DNA from: Dendrocalamus latiflorus
Lineage: Eukaryota > Streptophyta > Magnoliopsida > Poales > Poaceae
Direction: 5' to 3'
NCBI GenBank assembly: GCA_017311315.1
Contig: CM029669.1
Span: forward strand, 11,398,390 to 11,462,389
Length of the DNA stretch: 64,000 nucleotides
In this document: positions 36,774-48,411 of the stretch, piece after piece
How positions within the stretch are numbered: the stretch's first letter is position 1
Layout of the letters: each line of letters starts with the position of its first letter
Notes under the pieces: generated by a model
What the model was told of the DNA's origin: nothing
Databases searched by the model: none
Seen by the model: the letters and a program-made list of their open reading frames with translations, nothing else
Program-made: the position numbers and the translations under genes

Positions 36774-36784
36774 AAGAGGGAGAA
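36774..36784 (+). other. Polypurine tract of copia element
   Basis: aagagggagaa lies directly before the 3' LTR, in the position of the plus-strand primer. Confidence 0.85.
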
Positions 36785-37241
36785 TGTTAGGGTGATCTCA
36801 GGCATTTGGCCCAACGGCCAAATGCCATCCCCTTTGACCGCGCCCTGATCGGGGGCGCCCAGCCCAATTGGCTGGTGGGCCCCTGTCGCCAGCGCCACAT
36901 AAATAGAGGTGGGGGCCGGGGCGGCACGCACGACGAGGTTCACCGTGCCGCCACAAACCCCACCGACAAACCCTAGATCCGATCTAAGAGGGGGCGCTCC
37001 AGCGACGGGATCTACCACCGCCACCTCTACCTCCCTACAGATCGCCGCCGCCAGGGAGATCGCCGGCCGACCGGGAGACGCCACCGCCAGCCTCTTCCCC
37101 GACCGTCGCTGCCCGTGCGCAGACATCACCGACGAACCAGTGATGGCCGGCTCTTCATCCAACGCGACGGACGGTCGGTACCCTCTCTCTCTCCCTTCCC
37201 TCTCAGATCTAGACCCTCCAGGCGCGAAAAGGAAACCAACA
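36785..37241 (+). repeat. 3' LTR of copia element
   Basis: 457 bp, the same as the 5' LTR except for five substitutions and a shorter CT run. It is followed by target duplication gaaat and then NAA15 exon sequence. Confidence 0.96.
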
Positions 37242-37889
37242 GAAATCAAACTGATCTTCAGTCATATCAGCATAATGCTTCTCAACAGCCAAGAAATTCT
37301 TTAGGGCCCTGCCAAGATCACCTTGACGATAGTAGCTATCACCAGAAGCAAGCTCATACCTCCAAGATGAAAAAGAAGACATCAATTGCGAGAAAGGGAG
37401 CGGGAGAGTGATCTTTTCTTCTTTTTGAGGAAGAGATGGGAGTAGCACGCACCAGATGCATTGCATATCATGCAGATTATTACGCTGATCCCCGTCTTTT
37501 GTGAATAAAACAACAATCTTTTCAGCTAAGCCAACCTTCAACACGAAACAGTTACTTAACACAATTTGCAAATATAACTTCTGAGGGAGATAATGACATA
37601 AAAGAAGGAGTTGATCGAGTTGTTTAGATAACAAAGGGTTGAGAAAAAATAAAGCAGTAAAGCTCATGACTGGATGCTGAAAATAATTTATTCAAAATAG
37701 GAACAACACATGTACCGATAACATAAGGCTGCATGTTTCACATATGACAATGCCTGGTCAGCTTGAAGCATCTGCATAACACATTCACTGTTTAAACAGC
37801 GATCTGCAAGATCCATGGACCTTCCTTCATCTGCCAATGCTGCTGCTGCCGAGAGATTGCCAGCATGTTGCAATTCTTCCCCTGAAAAT

Positions 37890-40800
37890 CAAAGAATGTG
37901 TGGTCAAGGGTTCATGTAAAGATAAGAACACTATCATTTAATCTTAGCAATGGAAATTTAAACAAACTTTGGACCATTCGGGTTAGTAAAACAAAATTAT
38001 TGACCCATTGTAGAATTTCCCAAACTAGAAACACTACTGGATTTTGTCAGATATGCTACAGAGGTAAACTCTACAGAAAGTATCCAAACAAAGCCCATTT
38101 AATTGGAGGAAAGAAATTTCTGTGAATTTTTCTGGAATTTTTAGACTTTATTTGCTATTTTCTAAGTATTTTCAAAGGTTCCTAGTATTTTTGAAAATCA
38201 AAAATAGAATTTGAATCCAAAATCTCCCTGGGCTGACCTGTGTCAAACCCAGATTCAATTCACCCTCAACCGATCTAATCCCAGCCGCTCAATCTCCTTA
38301 GCCCTTTGTTTCTTAACCGACGGCCTCGATTTCATCCTCGCCGCCCGATCAAATCCCATGCGTCCATCTTCACTTCACTCAGCCGACGGCTGGATTGGCT
38401 CCCTCGCCGCGCGTCGCTCATCTAACTGTCCACCGCTCCTTCCTCTCTTCTCTCTCGCTGACACGCAGGCCCCGCATGTCAGCTCTTCCTTCCACATCCG
38501 CTTCTTGTTCCTTCGTCCACCGCCATTGATGCCCCCTCAAGCTCATAATTTTTGACCGTTTTTTCCTGTTAGATCGAGCATTCAATGTCATTACTAGCCG
38601 CCAAGCTGCCCGAGTTTACCCCACCGCATTTCCCCTCTTTTACTCTCGTTAAATCCCTCTTTAAGCCCCATTGTGCCGACCTTAACTCCGGCGAATAACC
38701 GGCCGCCGTTCATCACCCCTCCCCCCGCCTATATAAACCCTTCCCCGAGCTCCTCTCGGCACACTGCACCATGCCCCGCCTCCATTCTCTTCTTCCGTGT
38801 GCCCGAGTCTTCCTCGTGCCGTGTTCATCATTTGCCGCCCGAGCAAGCTCTGGCGAGAAATCACCGCCGCCCCGGTTACTCTTGCACCTCGCCGATGTCA
38901 CCAACGCCTTCCTCGTCGCCGTGCACACGTCCTCCGCCCCTCCGCCAAGTGAAGTCGCTACCAAAACCCCGTCGCCACCACTGCCCGAACGCTACCACCG
39001 CAAAAACTCGTTGCCGGCCCATCTTTGAGCCCTCGGACTCTACGCCAAGGTGAGCTCGCCTCCCTGCCCTCTCCTCTTACTGTTGCGCACCTCGGCCGCC
39101 GCCGCTGCCTCAGCGTCAGCGCTCGTGGATGCATGGCAACCACGTGGTAGCCGTGTGGCAGCCCAGTGGTGGCCACATCGGCTTCGGTTGCCCCATCAGC
39201 GTAATACCGCCACGTCAACGGTGGACCGAGTTCACGGTGAACCAAGCCATTGTGTGAACCCAATCCACCATACACCCGGCCACACCTGTTAGTCAAATAA
39301 AATCATTTTCAATGTAAAAATAATTCAGCCAAAAAATGAAATTAGATGCTAACATCATAATTTGTTTTTCAGTATAAAAATAATTCCAAAAATTAGTCTT
39401 TTTCTTTAGTCTTAAACTTCGAGAAGCTCGTTTTCCTTCATCTTAACTCCGATTGGACCCATTCAAATTTCTAAATTCCTCAAAATTTCAATGTATCCAT
39501 TTATGCCATCCTTTTAAATATTTAAAGTTTATTTGGTATTCTAAAAATTTAAATTTTAAATTCCAAAATCTAGTTCATTATCAAAATCTTAGTTGCAATC
39601 AAAAATTTTTGTGCAATTCCAAAATTCAAATTCAAATCTTGCAAAATGTCCATAAAATCCATTCTATTTTTCTGGGTCCAAATATTTGCCTGGTATTTCT
39701 CTTTTTCTAAAAAAAGAAATAGTGAGATTCCCTTCCCAAGCCAAAGTCTTCTTTTTCAAGCAAGCGAAATCAATTCCTTCTACCAAATTAATTGGTATGC
39801 AATAAGAACACCATTATTCATTGCCAAACATCAATTCCTTTTCAGTTTTTAGTCATCAAAATTTTAGTCTTTCAATTTTTTGCATTCAAGCATTGACAAT
39901 CGATATTTCTTTTATTTCGACCATTACTTTGTCATTCAATTTTGGTCATTCCTTTGCTCCTCTTCACCTATAAATAGAACCACCTCCTCTCCTAATTCCC
40001 TACTTGTGTTGCACTCTAGCACACTAGAAATACAGCCAATAAGAAGGTCTCAAAGAGTATTCCTTCATTTGATATTTTCCAGTAATTTTCTTCCAACTGA
40101 TCTTCCGATGACTCGTTCTTCGTCGTACGAACTCTGAATCTGTCAATTCTTTCTCCTAAATTCATGTAAAATCATAAGCTGTCCCTCAATATATATTTTA
40201 TAATTTTTGGATTTTATTTGAAGTTTATTTGAATTTATTTTCTTTGGTTCTTCGCGTTTATATTTCGACTATTTCGGAGAGTTCGATTTCGATGATTCGC
40301 AGCACCAGGACTTCGAGCAAGGCAAGTTACATATTTTATCATGTTGTTCATAGTAATTTAAATTATTTATATTGTTTTCAAATAATTGTGCATGCATACT
40401 TTTATACAAATTAGTTCAAATGTGATTTAAACTTTAGTTGTGCCAAATTCCTTTACATATGGCCAAATTTGACATTGAACATCAACATGCCTTGTCACCC
40501 TAGATAAAAACCTAGTCAGTATATTAGTATTAACTGGAAATTTTATAGAATTGCTTAGGTGTGCTTAGAATGATTTAGGTGGGATAAATTGTTTTACATA
40601 AAATGATGGTTTCTAAAATCTATTTTTGACTTCGATGAGTCAAGAAGGTATATTAAATCTTTCAAAACAAAATAAAAAAAACTTAGTTTAGACTTAGGCA
40701 AATGGTTAGGTGGTGGGTGCTTGCTGGCATGCATTGTTGTTCGGTGACACACTGTTGATTGCTAGACACGAGGGGTATGTGATTGGTGCCTATGTCAAAT

Positions 40801-41827
40801 TAAAGACCGGTCTATGAGCTACTATTGCAAAGCCCTATCGTACTATCATAAGGCTAGTATGGGACAGTCTTGGCTGATTATTTTGTAGGTCCCAACCTGA
40901 GTCTCGCTGTAGGTTGAAAGTAAGCATGGTGTAGGTCATGAGAAGTCTCACTCAGCTCAAGAGGGGGCTCCAACTTGTGGATTCAAGTTGTGGTGAAATA
41001 TCAGTGTTGGCTTGACCAGGTTGAAATCTTTGTATTGTAAAGGCCTTGTCATGATCTCCTCGTCGCACACCTAAGGAAGTGTGTTAATTGCATGGCAATA
41101 TGGGATGATTATGTCTTGTGGGTAAAGCTGTACAATCTCTACAGAGTGTATAATCTCTCCTGGATAGTCGTGCCCACGGTTATGGGCAAGCTGAGTAAAG
41201 TTTTTCATGGATTGGACTTTGTTTTTCCAAATGGTTTATGAAAACCTTATGGATGATGGAATCCATGAGAGATTAAAAAATGTATGGATGGATGGAATCC
41301 ATATGAGATCTTTTTTTAGGAAAGATGTCCGGGTGGGATGCCCATGGATAGGTTGGTGTTTAGTCAAAGCCTGCACTAACGATATTATTTTGTTAAAACC
41401 TTGTTTCTATTTATTGTATCAAATTTAGCTTTTGAATCTACTTACAATATTTATTTTAATTCTGCTTTTCGCTCAGTTAACCTTATTATGCCTTCCTTTG
41501 TCAATTCTTGTGCATGCATTAACTCTGTTAAACCTCCTGGTATAACTTATGGAGTATTTTATGTGCTCATGTTGCTCAATTCATCATTTTTCTGCGGACA
41601 GCTTTGAGTTCGGTGAGGATCAGAACATTTAGGCCGCGTCTTACTGTCATTTGCCTGTGGGCAGGCTCAGTGGGCTTCTTCCACTTCAATTTTTCCTTCC
41701 GCTGCTTATATTTAATTTTGGCTTATGTGACGTGGATGTAAACTTTGGCCATCAGGCCCATATTCAGTTAAATAAAGTTTGTCATTGTGCATGATATTTG
41801 TCTTTGTTATCCATTGTGTGCACTAGC
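37890..41827. other. Repeat-like non-coding DNA, no gene recognised
   Basis: The first 300 bases look like NAA15 intron. From about 38.2 to 39.3 kb the DNA is C-rich with open frames lacking family resemblance and a TATA-like tatataaac near 38731. From 39.3 kb it is AT-rich, with tataaatag near 39970. The stretch 40.7-41.2 kb resembles common grass LTR-retrotransposon non-coding sequence (words such as gtacaatctctacagagtg), but I could not name the family or fix both ends. Confidence 0.45.
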
Positions 41828-41870
41828 TGATCCTGAGCTAGTGCGATTAACACAGAGGGTTTTGGAGTTG

Positions 41871-43523
41871 TTACTTCGGGATCCGACAGAAAACAAATTC
41901 ACCTTTACCAGGACATTGATCGTCAGAATCAAATTCATGCTTAGTGTTATTATCATCACATGGAATAGGTTTAGTTTCAGAATCAAAAGTAAAATCATAA
42001 CCAGTTTTAGTGATAATCATAACCTTAGCATTAGAGCATTCACAAGAATAATGACCATGTCCTTGACAATGCCAACATTGAATTGCACTTGTTTTAGTGT
42101 TAGAACTAGCAAAAGATTGCAATGATTTAGATGAACTAGCAGGTTTAACAATAGGTGATGGTGTAGATTTCATATTCGAAGCATTAGATACAGCATGTGA
42201 TTGTGTATTGGAATTCGAAGGTTTACTGAACATACCTTTCTGATGTCTGTCTTGGGCCTATCCCTGACTGTGTAGGTCGTGGTAGATGGACGACTCATCT
42301 TGGGAGTGAAAGTGCTACGTCTGAATTGCAATAACACCACTCCTGAAGCTGCTTTTCTATTTTGATTACTAAGTATTGGAGTTTAGTTATAGTGGAATAT
42401 GGTTGAAAGTTGATTAGCTTGTAATTTTTGTGGTTCAGCCCATGCAAGAATCTTGCCATTATTTGTTCATTGTTCTCCAAAACTCGACCCCAAATCAATA
42501 GTTGCTCCATCTGCTTGTAGTAGTCTTCTACGGATTGTGCATCTTGCTTTAGCTCCTGCAATTGAGTAAGAACATCTCGATGAAAATATACAGGAACAAA
42601 ACAAGTATGCATCTCTCACTTCATTGCTTTTCCACGTTGTGATTGGAGGGTGACCATTGTTCCTACAGTCATTTTGCACTTTCTCCCCCCACTACATCAG
42701 CGCATAGACCTCAAATTCCAAGGAAGCAAGCTTAATTTTACGGTCTTCACTGAAATCGTGCATATGAAAGATCTTGTCCATGTGCATCTCCCAATTTTGA
42801 TATTCTCCCAGATCTGCACCACCAACAAATTTAGGCATGGTGATTTTTACCTTAGCGAGAGGATCCTCTTCGTGTGGTATCGGCACATGTCCAACACGGC
42901 TGCGGTGGTGGCCACGATCTATCGGTACCCAATTGGAATCATAGTCCTCCTCAAAGGAATCAGTGTAGTGCCCATCATCGTCGTTAGAGCCTAGCCCATA
43001 GCGACCAAGCCCTCCTTCCAGGAAGCCTCCATGGGCACCACCACATGCAGCAGCTTGCCCATGGGTGACTCTCCCTCGTGCGGCTCCTGGTGAAAGAAGA
43101 CATACATCCTACGATGCGCGAGGTAGACGTGCTTGCCATTGTAGGCATGCTTGCTCTTCATGCTGGTGTTGATGAGCAAGACAAGCATCTTCTTCGCGCT
43201 TGTGGACTACTTCTTCTTCCTCTTGTTGGACTCAGGCAGCCATCCTAGGGTCAGTCATTGAGTTCATGCTCCACCGTTGTGTTTTCACCTATAACAGGGT
43301 TAGTTACAGAATTGTAGTGCTATTCTTTTAGTTCTTGTAAATTAGCACAAATCCTTTTAAGCACTTCATTAAACCCCTCCACAATTTGCTTGATGTTATC
43401 CATATTAGCAAAGCGATCCCCTGATGGATGCTCCTTAGCTGATCTATCCCCTGACTTGGTTAGCACAACAAGAAAGCAACACAAATGATGTGTACTATGC
43501 AAAGAAACATCTAATGCTACCAC
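41871..43523 (-). pseudogene. gypsy gag, frameshifted
   Basis: Fragments in three frames read in order on the minus strand. They are: a short N-terminal part (43523-43320, ending near KRICANLQELKE), 43188-42991, and the start of the gag core (42886-42692: ITMPKFVGGADLGEYQNWEM). The core continues at 42679-42295 (SVEDYYKQMEQLL and ARFLHGLN), and a zinc knuckle CWHCQGHGHYSCEC lies at about 42070-42030. This is the retrotransposon gag plus CCHC layout of Ty3/gypsy. Stops and frame changes make it non-functional. Confidence 0.78.
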
Positions 43524-44884
43524 CAGCCAAGTATCTTGTCAATTTCTATGAATCACAATATCACTTAACTAGGTGGTGAGAAAACAAGCCAAAGGTGTCA
43601 TTAGCTGAAAACCAATCACAGGAGCTGCACTCACCAAGTTTATGTGGAGCTGGGATACGATTAGTGTATAATCCTACCACAATTTAGATGTATAAGATGT
43701 TATAAAGGTAGTAAACAATCCACAAAGTTAAGAAAAGACTAATTACAATGTTCAATATATAAGTGATGCACACACACGCAACGATTAATGTGACTTGATG
43801 TAAGCAAAGGAAGCTCTCACACCAAGTGCTAGGGGAGATGCTAGCCAACTACTCAAACTTCCATCTAGGGCACAAGATTGTTCACACAATGTAGAGCACA
43901 AAGACAATGTAACAGTGGAATATAAACAGATCTCTAGTTTAAATAGTAAATAACAAGTAAGCTCAAAAAGATGAAAATAGTTTATATATGCTCGTTTGAA
44001 ACGTTTCGATGAGATCAACAATTTGCAGTTGAAGCAAACCCCAAATTCTGAAGGGAAGACCTAAAGAATTGGCAAAAACAGAAATTGAAGACTTGTGATG
44101 CAAATTTAGGGCTGAAGATGGCCAATTTTTAGAGGGTGACTATCGCAAGCAAGTCAGTTTTTTTGGATTGGCTTCATCGTTAGCTTTCCAACAAGTATAA
44201 TAATGTCGAAAACAAACTAATGCAAAAGCTATGCTGGTTTTACCGAAGGTGTCTTCGAATCAGAATCCTACTTAGACTAGAAACTGACTCGGGATCAATT
44301 TGAAACCGCTATATCTTTCATTTCTGTTGGTCAAACTTGCTGAAATATTTTGTGGAAGTTTGTGTCTATATTTAGAAGGACTCCACCAATTTTCACTAGA
44401 TTTTCAATAAGTTTGACATGCTTTTCAATTTTTGGAAAGGTGGCCACTTTTTGGAATGTTCTACACGGTTTCTTTGAGTTATTCCGAAACAAACTCAATG
44501 GAAGGCTCTGTAAATATGTTGTACACATCTAGGACACTTCCAATGCAAGCCCTAGTACCGAAACAAGTCACAGATGCAAAGTTGGGAGATCAACCACACC
44601 GGATTTTGGATTTTAGGATATCCAACAACTCAAGTAGGGTAAGGAGATGTTTTTGGTTGTGGTTTAGGGAGTCTAAATCACAGTTTTAGATTATGATTTT
44701 TTGTGGTCACTGCTACGGACAGCCCTATCACAGACGGTTCGGAACCGTCATCACAGACGGTTCCTGAACCGTCAGTGTCTAGGTGTCAGTGATAGTTGGT
44801 GGTTATCACAGACGGTTCCCGAGCCGTCTGTGATAACTCACATTACAGACGGTCTTTATTACTAACCGTCTGTGATAGTCTGTG

Positions 44885-46690
44885 TGTAGGACCGAAATGG
44901 CGACAGATGGGGGGGGGGGTGAATGTCGCTCGCTTCAAAAACGCCCCCGAGAATTCGCACGCAGATATTGCAGAAACAGAGCAGCTCACAAAAAAAATTA
45001 TGCTGAAACTTGGAACGCATGCGATACCTAAAAATCCAGCATAAAACAGAGATTAACCAGTAAAAATTTCAACTAAAAATAATGTCGTTTGATCTGCATG
45101 CAAAATGGATGAAAACAGAAAAGAAGAGAAATTTCCTTGTACATTTGCCCAAACGAGAGAATAATGTACAGAAGTAATGCTACTTGCTGTCCTGGCCGAA
45201 AGCAAATCTGAAAAGCACCAACTGGCCAAAAGCTTAAAAGAAAAGACTGCAGACTGCCATTCAAAAAGGAAAATCAAAAGAAACTGTTTGGCAGTCCTTG
45301 GAGGCAAGACTGTAAATGATTTCCTTGCCGAGAGCAGGATGAACTGAGAGAGACGTTCTTTAATTACTACTCCAATTCGGCACAACAGGATGAAGTAGAG
45401 ATCTGGACTAGTAGCCGCAAAAAAAAAACTGAGACTACTGGCTGCTGAAGGAAATTAACTGAAGAACCACCAAGAGAAATAAAGTGCTGCCATGAGAGCA
45501 ATAGTACCTAGCTGAAAGCAAGAAATGCTAGAGCCAGTACTACTCCAAGTAGAATAGATGCTTGGCAAGAAGGAAGGAACTCCTTTCCAGATACTAATAC
45601 AACTCGAGGGATCAATCTGGAAGAAGCTCAAAACTTAGCACTTGACTTAAGAAAGATCAAGAGAAAGAACTAGAGCAGCAAAGAGACTGAAATACAAAAG
45701 CACACAACAAGAGAACACAAAGAGAAGAACTTCAGATTTTCATTTCAATAAACACGAGATACAAAGAACTACGTCCCCATACGCATGGACATTCGGATGA
45801 ATGATTACAAGAATTCTCAATCCATCCTCTCCCTCTCAATCCTCAAGAACACCAAGAGCTACACATGCTTCTTGGGAGGAACACACACATACACACATGG
45901 AGAGACCCAAATGGAACCCTAACTTTTACACCCACTCTCTCAAATTTCAGCACACATCACCCTCTCCTTTTATAACCACTCACTAATGGGTTTGCACATG
46001 CTTTACCCATTAGACCTTCCAACAACTCGGCGCTTTATCCAAACCCGCTTCCTTTTGTGAGCCCTGCGTTTTTACCGAAATGCCCCTCGCGCACCTTCCA
46101 GGAAGCTTCCTCATCCCTTGCCTCGCAAGCCACGCAGCTTCGCCGTCTTCGGCACACCTCGACCGTTCTGACCTCAGCGCCACCTGCGCCTAGTCCGGTC
46201 CACCGTGCCTCGCCACGACTCCACCTCGAGTCTACGTCGTATTCGACACATCCCGACCGTTCTGACCTCAGCGCCACCTGCACCTAGTCCGGTCCACCGT
46301 GCCTCGCCACGACTCCACCTCGAGTCTACGTCGTCTTCGACACATCCCGACCGTTCTGACCTCAGCGCCACCTGCACCTAGTCCGGTCCTCCGTGTCTCG
46401 CCACGACTCCACTCGATGTCCTACAGCCACACAGACAAGAAACACGTCAAATAGCACCGCTCGATACATGAAAGCGTAAATAGCACAAGCACATCATATG
46501 ACGAAGTTCAAACCTGTCGAAATATCGAAATATGCAACCTAATCCCATACGACCAGGAATGACCAAGTCCGACCGAGCCCGATTGTGCCACGCAACGACT
46601 CGACTCCGAACCACTCAAACCAAACTCGACTAACATAACCAATGTCAATTACTCATCATACACATGTGGTCACCTCCACATGGTTCATCA
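44885..46690 (-). repeat. 3' LTR of Sirevirus-like element
   Basis: 1806 bp, tgtaggaccg to ggttcatca on the plus strand. It has a TATA-like ttttataacc on the plus strand near 45968 and a run of G near its 3' end (44910-44920). Confidence 0.95.
46150..46430. repeat. 94-bp tandem repeat in 3' LTR, three copies
   Basis: gaccgttctgacctcagcgc recurs at 46161, 46255 and 46349, a period of 94 bases, with one or two changes per unit. The 5' LTR has the same array; the left element's LTR has a single unit. Confidence 0.93.
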
Positions 46691-48411
46691 ATCTCCCTTT
46701 GATGAGTATATTGACAAACCCAGAAAAAGCTCAAAGTAGAGTTTGAGTTTGAAGAATCCAACATGGTCCATGGAAGGAAAGTGAAGGCTAATGACCATGT
46801 CGACAGAAGGAACACTAGAGCAACAACTGAAAGAGCAAATTGTTCTCCAAAGCTCTAAAAAGATCCCAACTAGCTTTTTCTTCTCTATTCTCCCCCTTTT
46901 GGCAATAAACGCATCAAGAATGCAAAAGAGAGAATACGACATGTCAATGGATGAATATGGCCGAAGTTTGTTTATTCTAAGCATTTAGAGCCATGAGAAT
47001 TATCCAATATGACCAACAAATACTACACCAAGCCATAACTCAATAAAATGCGATCTAGATCATGACAACATATATATAGGCTAGCTAGAACATATAGATG
47101 ACAATCTGAAATTGAAGTGCATTATGTGAGCAAGTCAAGTCATCAATGAGCAAAGTCCGGCTAGAGATATCCAAGGATGATGCAGGCCATGTCAATAAGC
47201 TAAGCGTAACCAAGAAGCTCAAATTGAGTCCAACTAGAGTGCTACAAGTCCGAGAATGAAACATTTGTTAAAGTACTTGATTTTTATTGTAGCTTAAGCA
47301 AATTGAGCACAAATGACATATTTTCTTTTGAAACTGAAGGTTGTTGACAACCAGATTTTTTATTTTGTCATGTGCTAGACCTCAAGCCTTATGCGAATAC
47401 TCCAAGCGATAAGCTTAAAAAGATAGTCTAGGTCATCCAAAACTCCCCTAAGTTAATGCCAAGTGCAATGGCAAGCCGTCTCATAGGAGAGAATTGGTGA
47501 GATCAGTTTTTTCGCACAAAAGAGATCTTTTTGCATTTTAACATGTAGTACTAACTTATGCATCATCAAGCGACTACAATAGCTCAATCTAAGGCTCAAT
47601 AGAGATTCAACGTTCAACTCAGCCTATTTGACATGGCATGAATCATAAAAGGATAGCTCAAGAGAGACTAGACTCGAATGCTAGCATGACAAGTTTTAAT
47701 TCAAGTTGAGCAATTTTAATTAACTTATCATGACAAAAGCTAGTCTACACATATGAAGTCATGATAAATCTAGCATATAAGCACAAGTCATGGCAAGGTG
47801 TAAAGCATTGTAAGCATGTCATAAATGGATAATAATCAAGGCTCAATGTAGTTATATTACAATGCTAGATGCTGAAAATGCAGAAAATCCAGCTCCCCCT
47901 CAACATGAGATGCAACTTTTAGTTCAAGTTGAGTTATGTCAATATTAAGCTCCAGAAGCTCCCAAATGAACTCCCCCTGAACCAAAGCAATAAAACGAGA
48001 AGCTGGGAAAGAAAACAGCAAACAGCCAGTCCTTCAAGCATAGATAAGATATAGAGACAACTATGGTTCAGACTGACTCTCATCTACCCCATATGACTCC
48101 AGGACTATTAGCTTGACCGTAAAACACACACACTAGAGAGCAAACACGTACCCTGTCTACCCGAGGGTGGCCCAACCCTCGCTAGAATCTACAAGAAGTG
48201 AGTGAGCTCAATCTAGTGAGATAAGAAACAGCTAATAAGAAACATCCTGGAAGCACAAGATAAGAGTAAGAAGTCTATGCAACTAGACAAGAGAAGCACT
48301 TTAACCTATGCTAGAAGGACTAAGCCCGATGCACCCCGAGTGCAAAGCGATAGAAATGAGACAGAAGCATAATAAAAAAAGTAAAGCAGTAAAGCCCAAA
48401 ACTCCCCCTCA
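46691..48411 (-). other. Spacer between pol and 3' LTR with multiple polypurine tracts
   Basis: There is no envelope-like ORF. The purine tract AAAGGGAGAT directly borders the LTR (46691-46700). Further AGGGGGAG-type tracts lie at about 46890-46900, 47891-47900, 47971-47980 and 48401-48410 on the minus strand. Repeated polypurine tracts upstream of the 3' LTR are a known Sirevirus trait. Confidence 0.75.

Larger units (their letters stand above)
30794..37241 (+). mobile_element. Full-length Ty1/copia retrotransposon in a NAA15 exon
   Basis: The 6448-bp element has LTRs at 30794-31260 and 36785-37241, each TG...CA. A Met-tRNA primer-binding site follows the first LTR and a purine tract precedes the second. 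The target duplication gaaat lies at 30789-30793 and 37242-37246. The two LTRs differ by five substitutions plus a 10-base change in a CT run, about 1.1%, so the insertion is young. It splits a NAA15 exon between the codons of DF and HSYCLRK. The gag-pol is complete in domain order but has three nonsense codons and one frameshift, so this copy cannot make its own enzymes. Confidence 0.97.
22400..37881 (-). pseudogene. NAA15: NAA15 (NatA auxiliary subunit) C-terminal half, disrupted
   Basis: NAA15 is the TPR-repeat subunit that anchors the NatA N-terminal acetyltransferase to ribosomes. Exons recognised by protein similarity, in gene order: 37881-37754 (SMDLADRCLNSECVMQMLQ), 37535-37453, 37359-37247 plus 30793-30676, 30575-30443 (DEMSKLPPAQRRKLRQKQKK), 30377-30267 (NTRPVDLDPHGEKLLQ), 30181-30050, 28743-28403, 27839-27742, 23298-23244, 23163-23060, about 22983-22880 and 22552-22400 (RCAEYFPYSTYF). 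The 5' half of the gene is not in the window. A copia element splits one exon and a MITE another, and a MULE fills an intron. One base is missing near 23265, the exon near 22980 is out of frame with no good acceptor, and the exon at 37754 uses GC as donor. This cannot make the protein. Confidence 0.9.

Noticed and set aside
38211..39296. Pro/Ser-rich open frames in C-rich DNA
   Set aside because: No family resemblance, overlapping frames on both strands and a repeat-like setting; more probably part of an old LTR or transposon.
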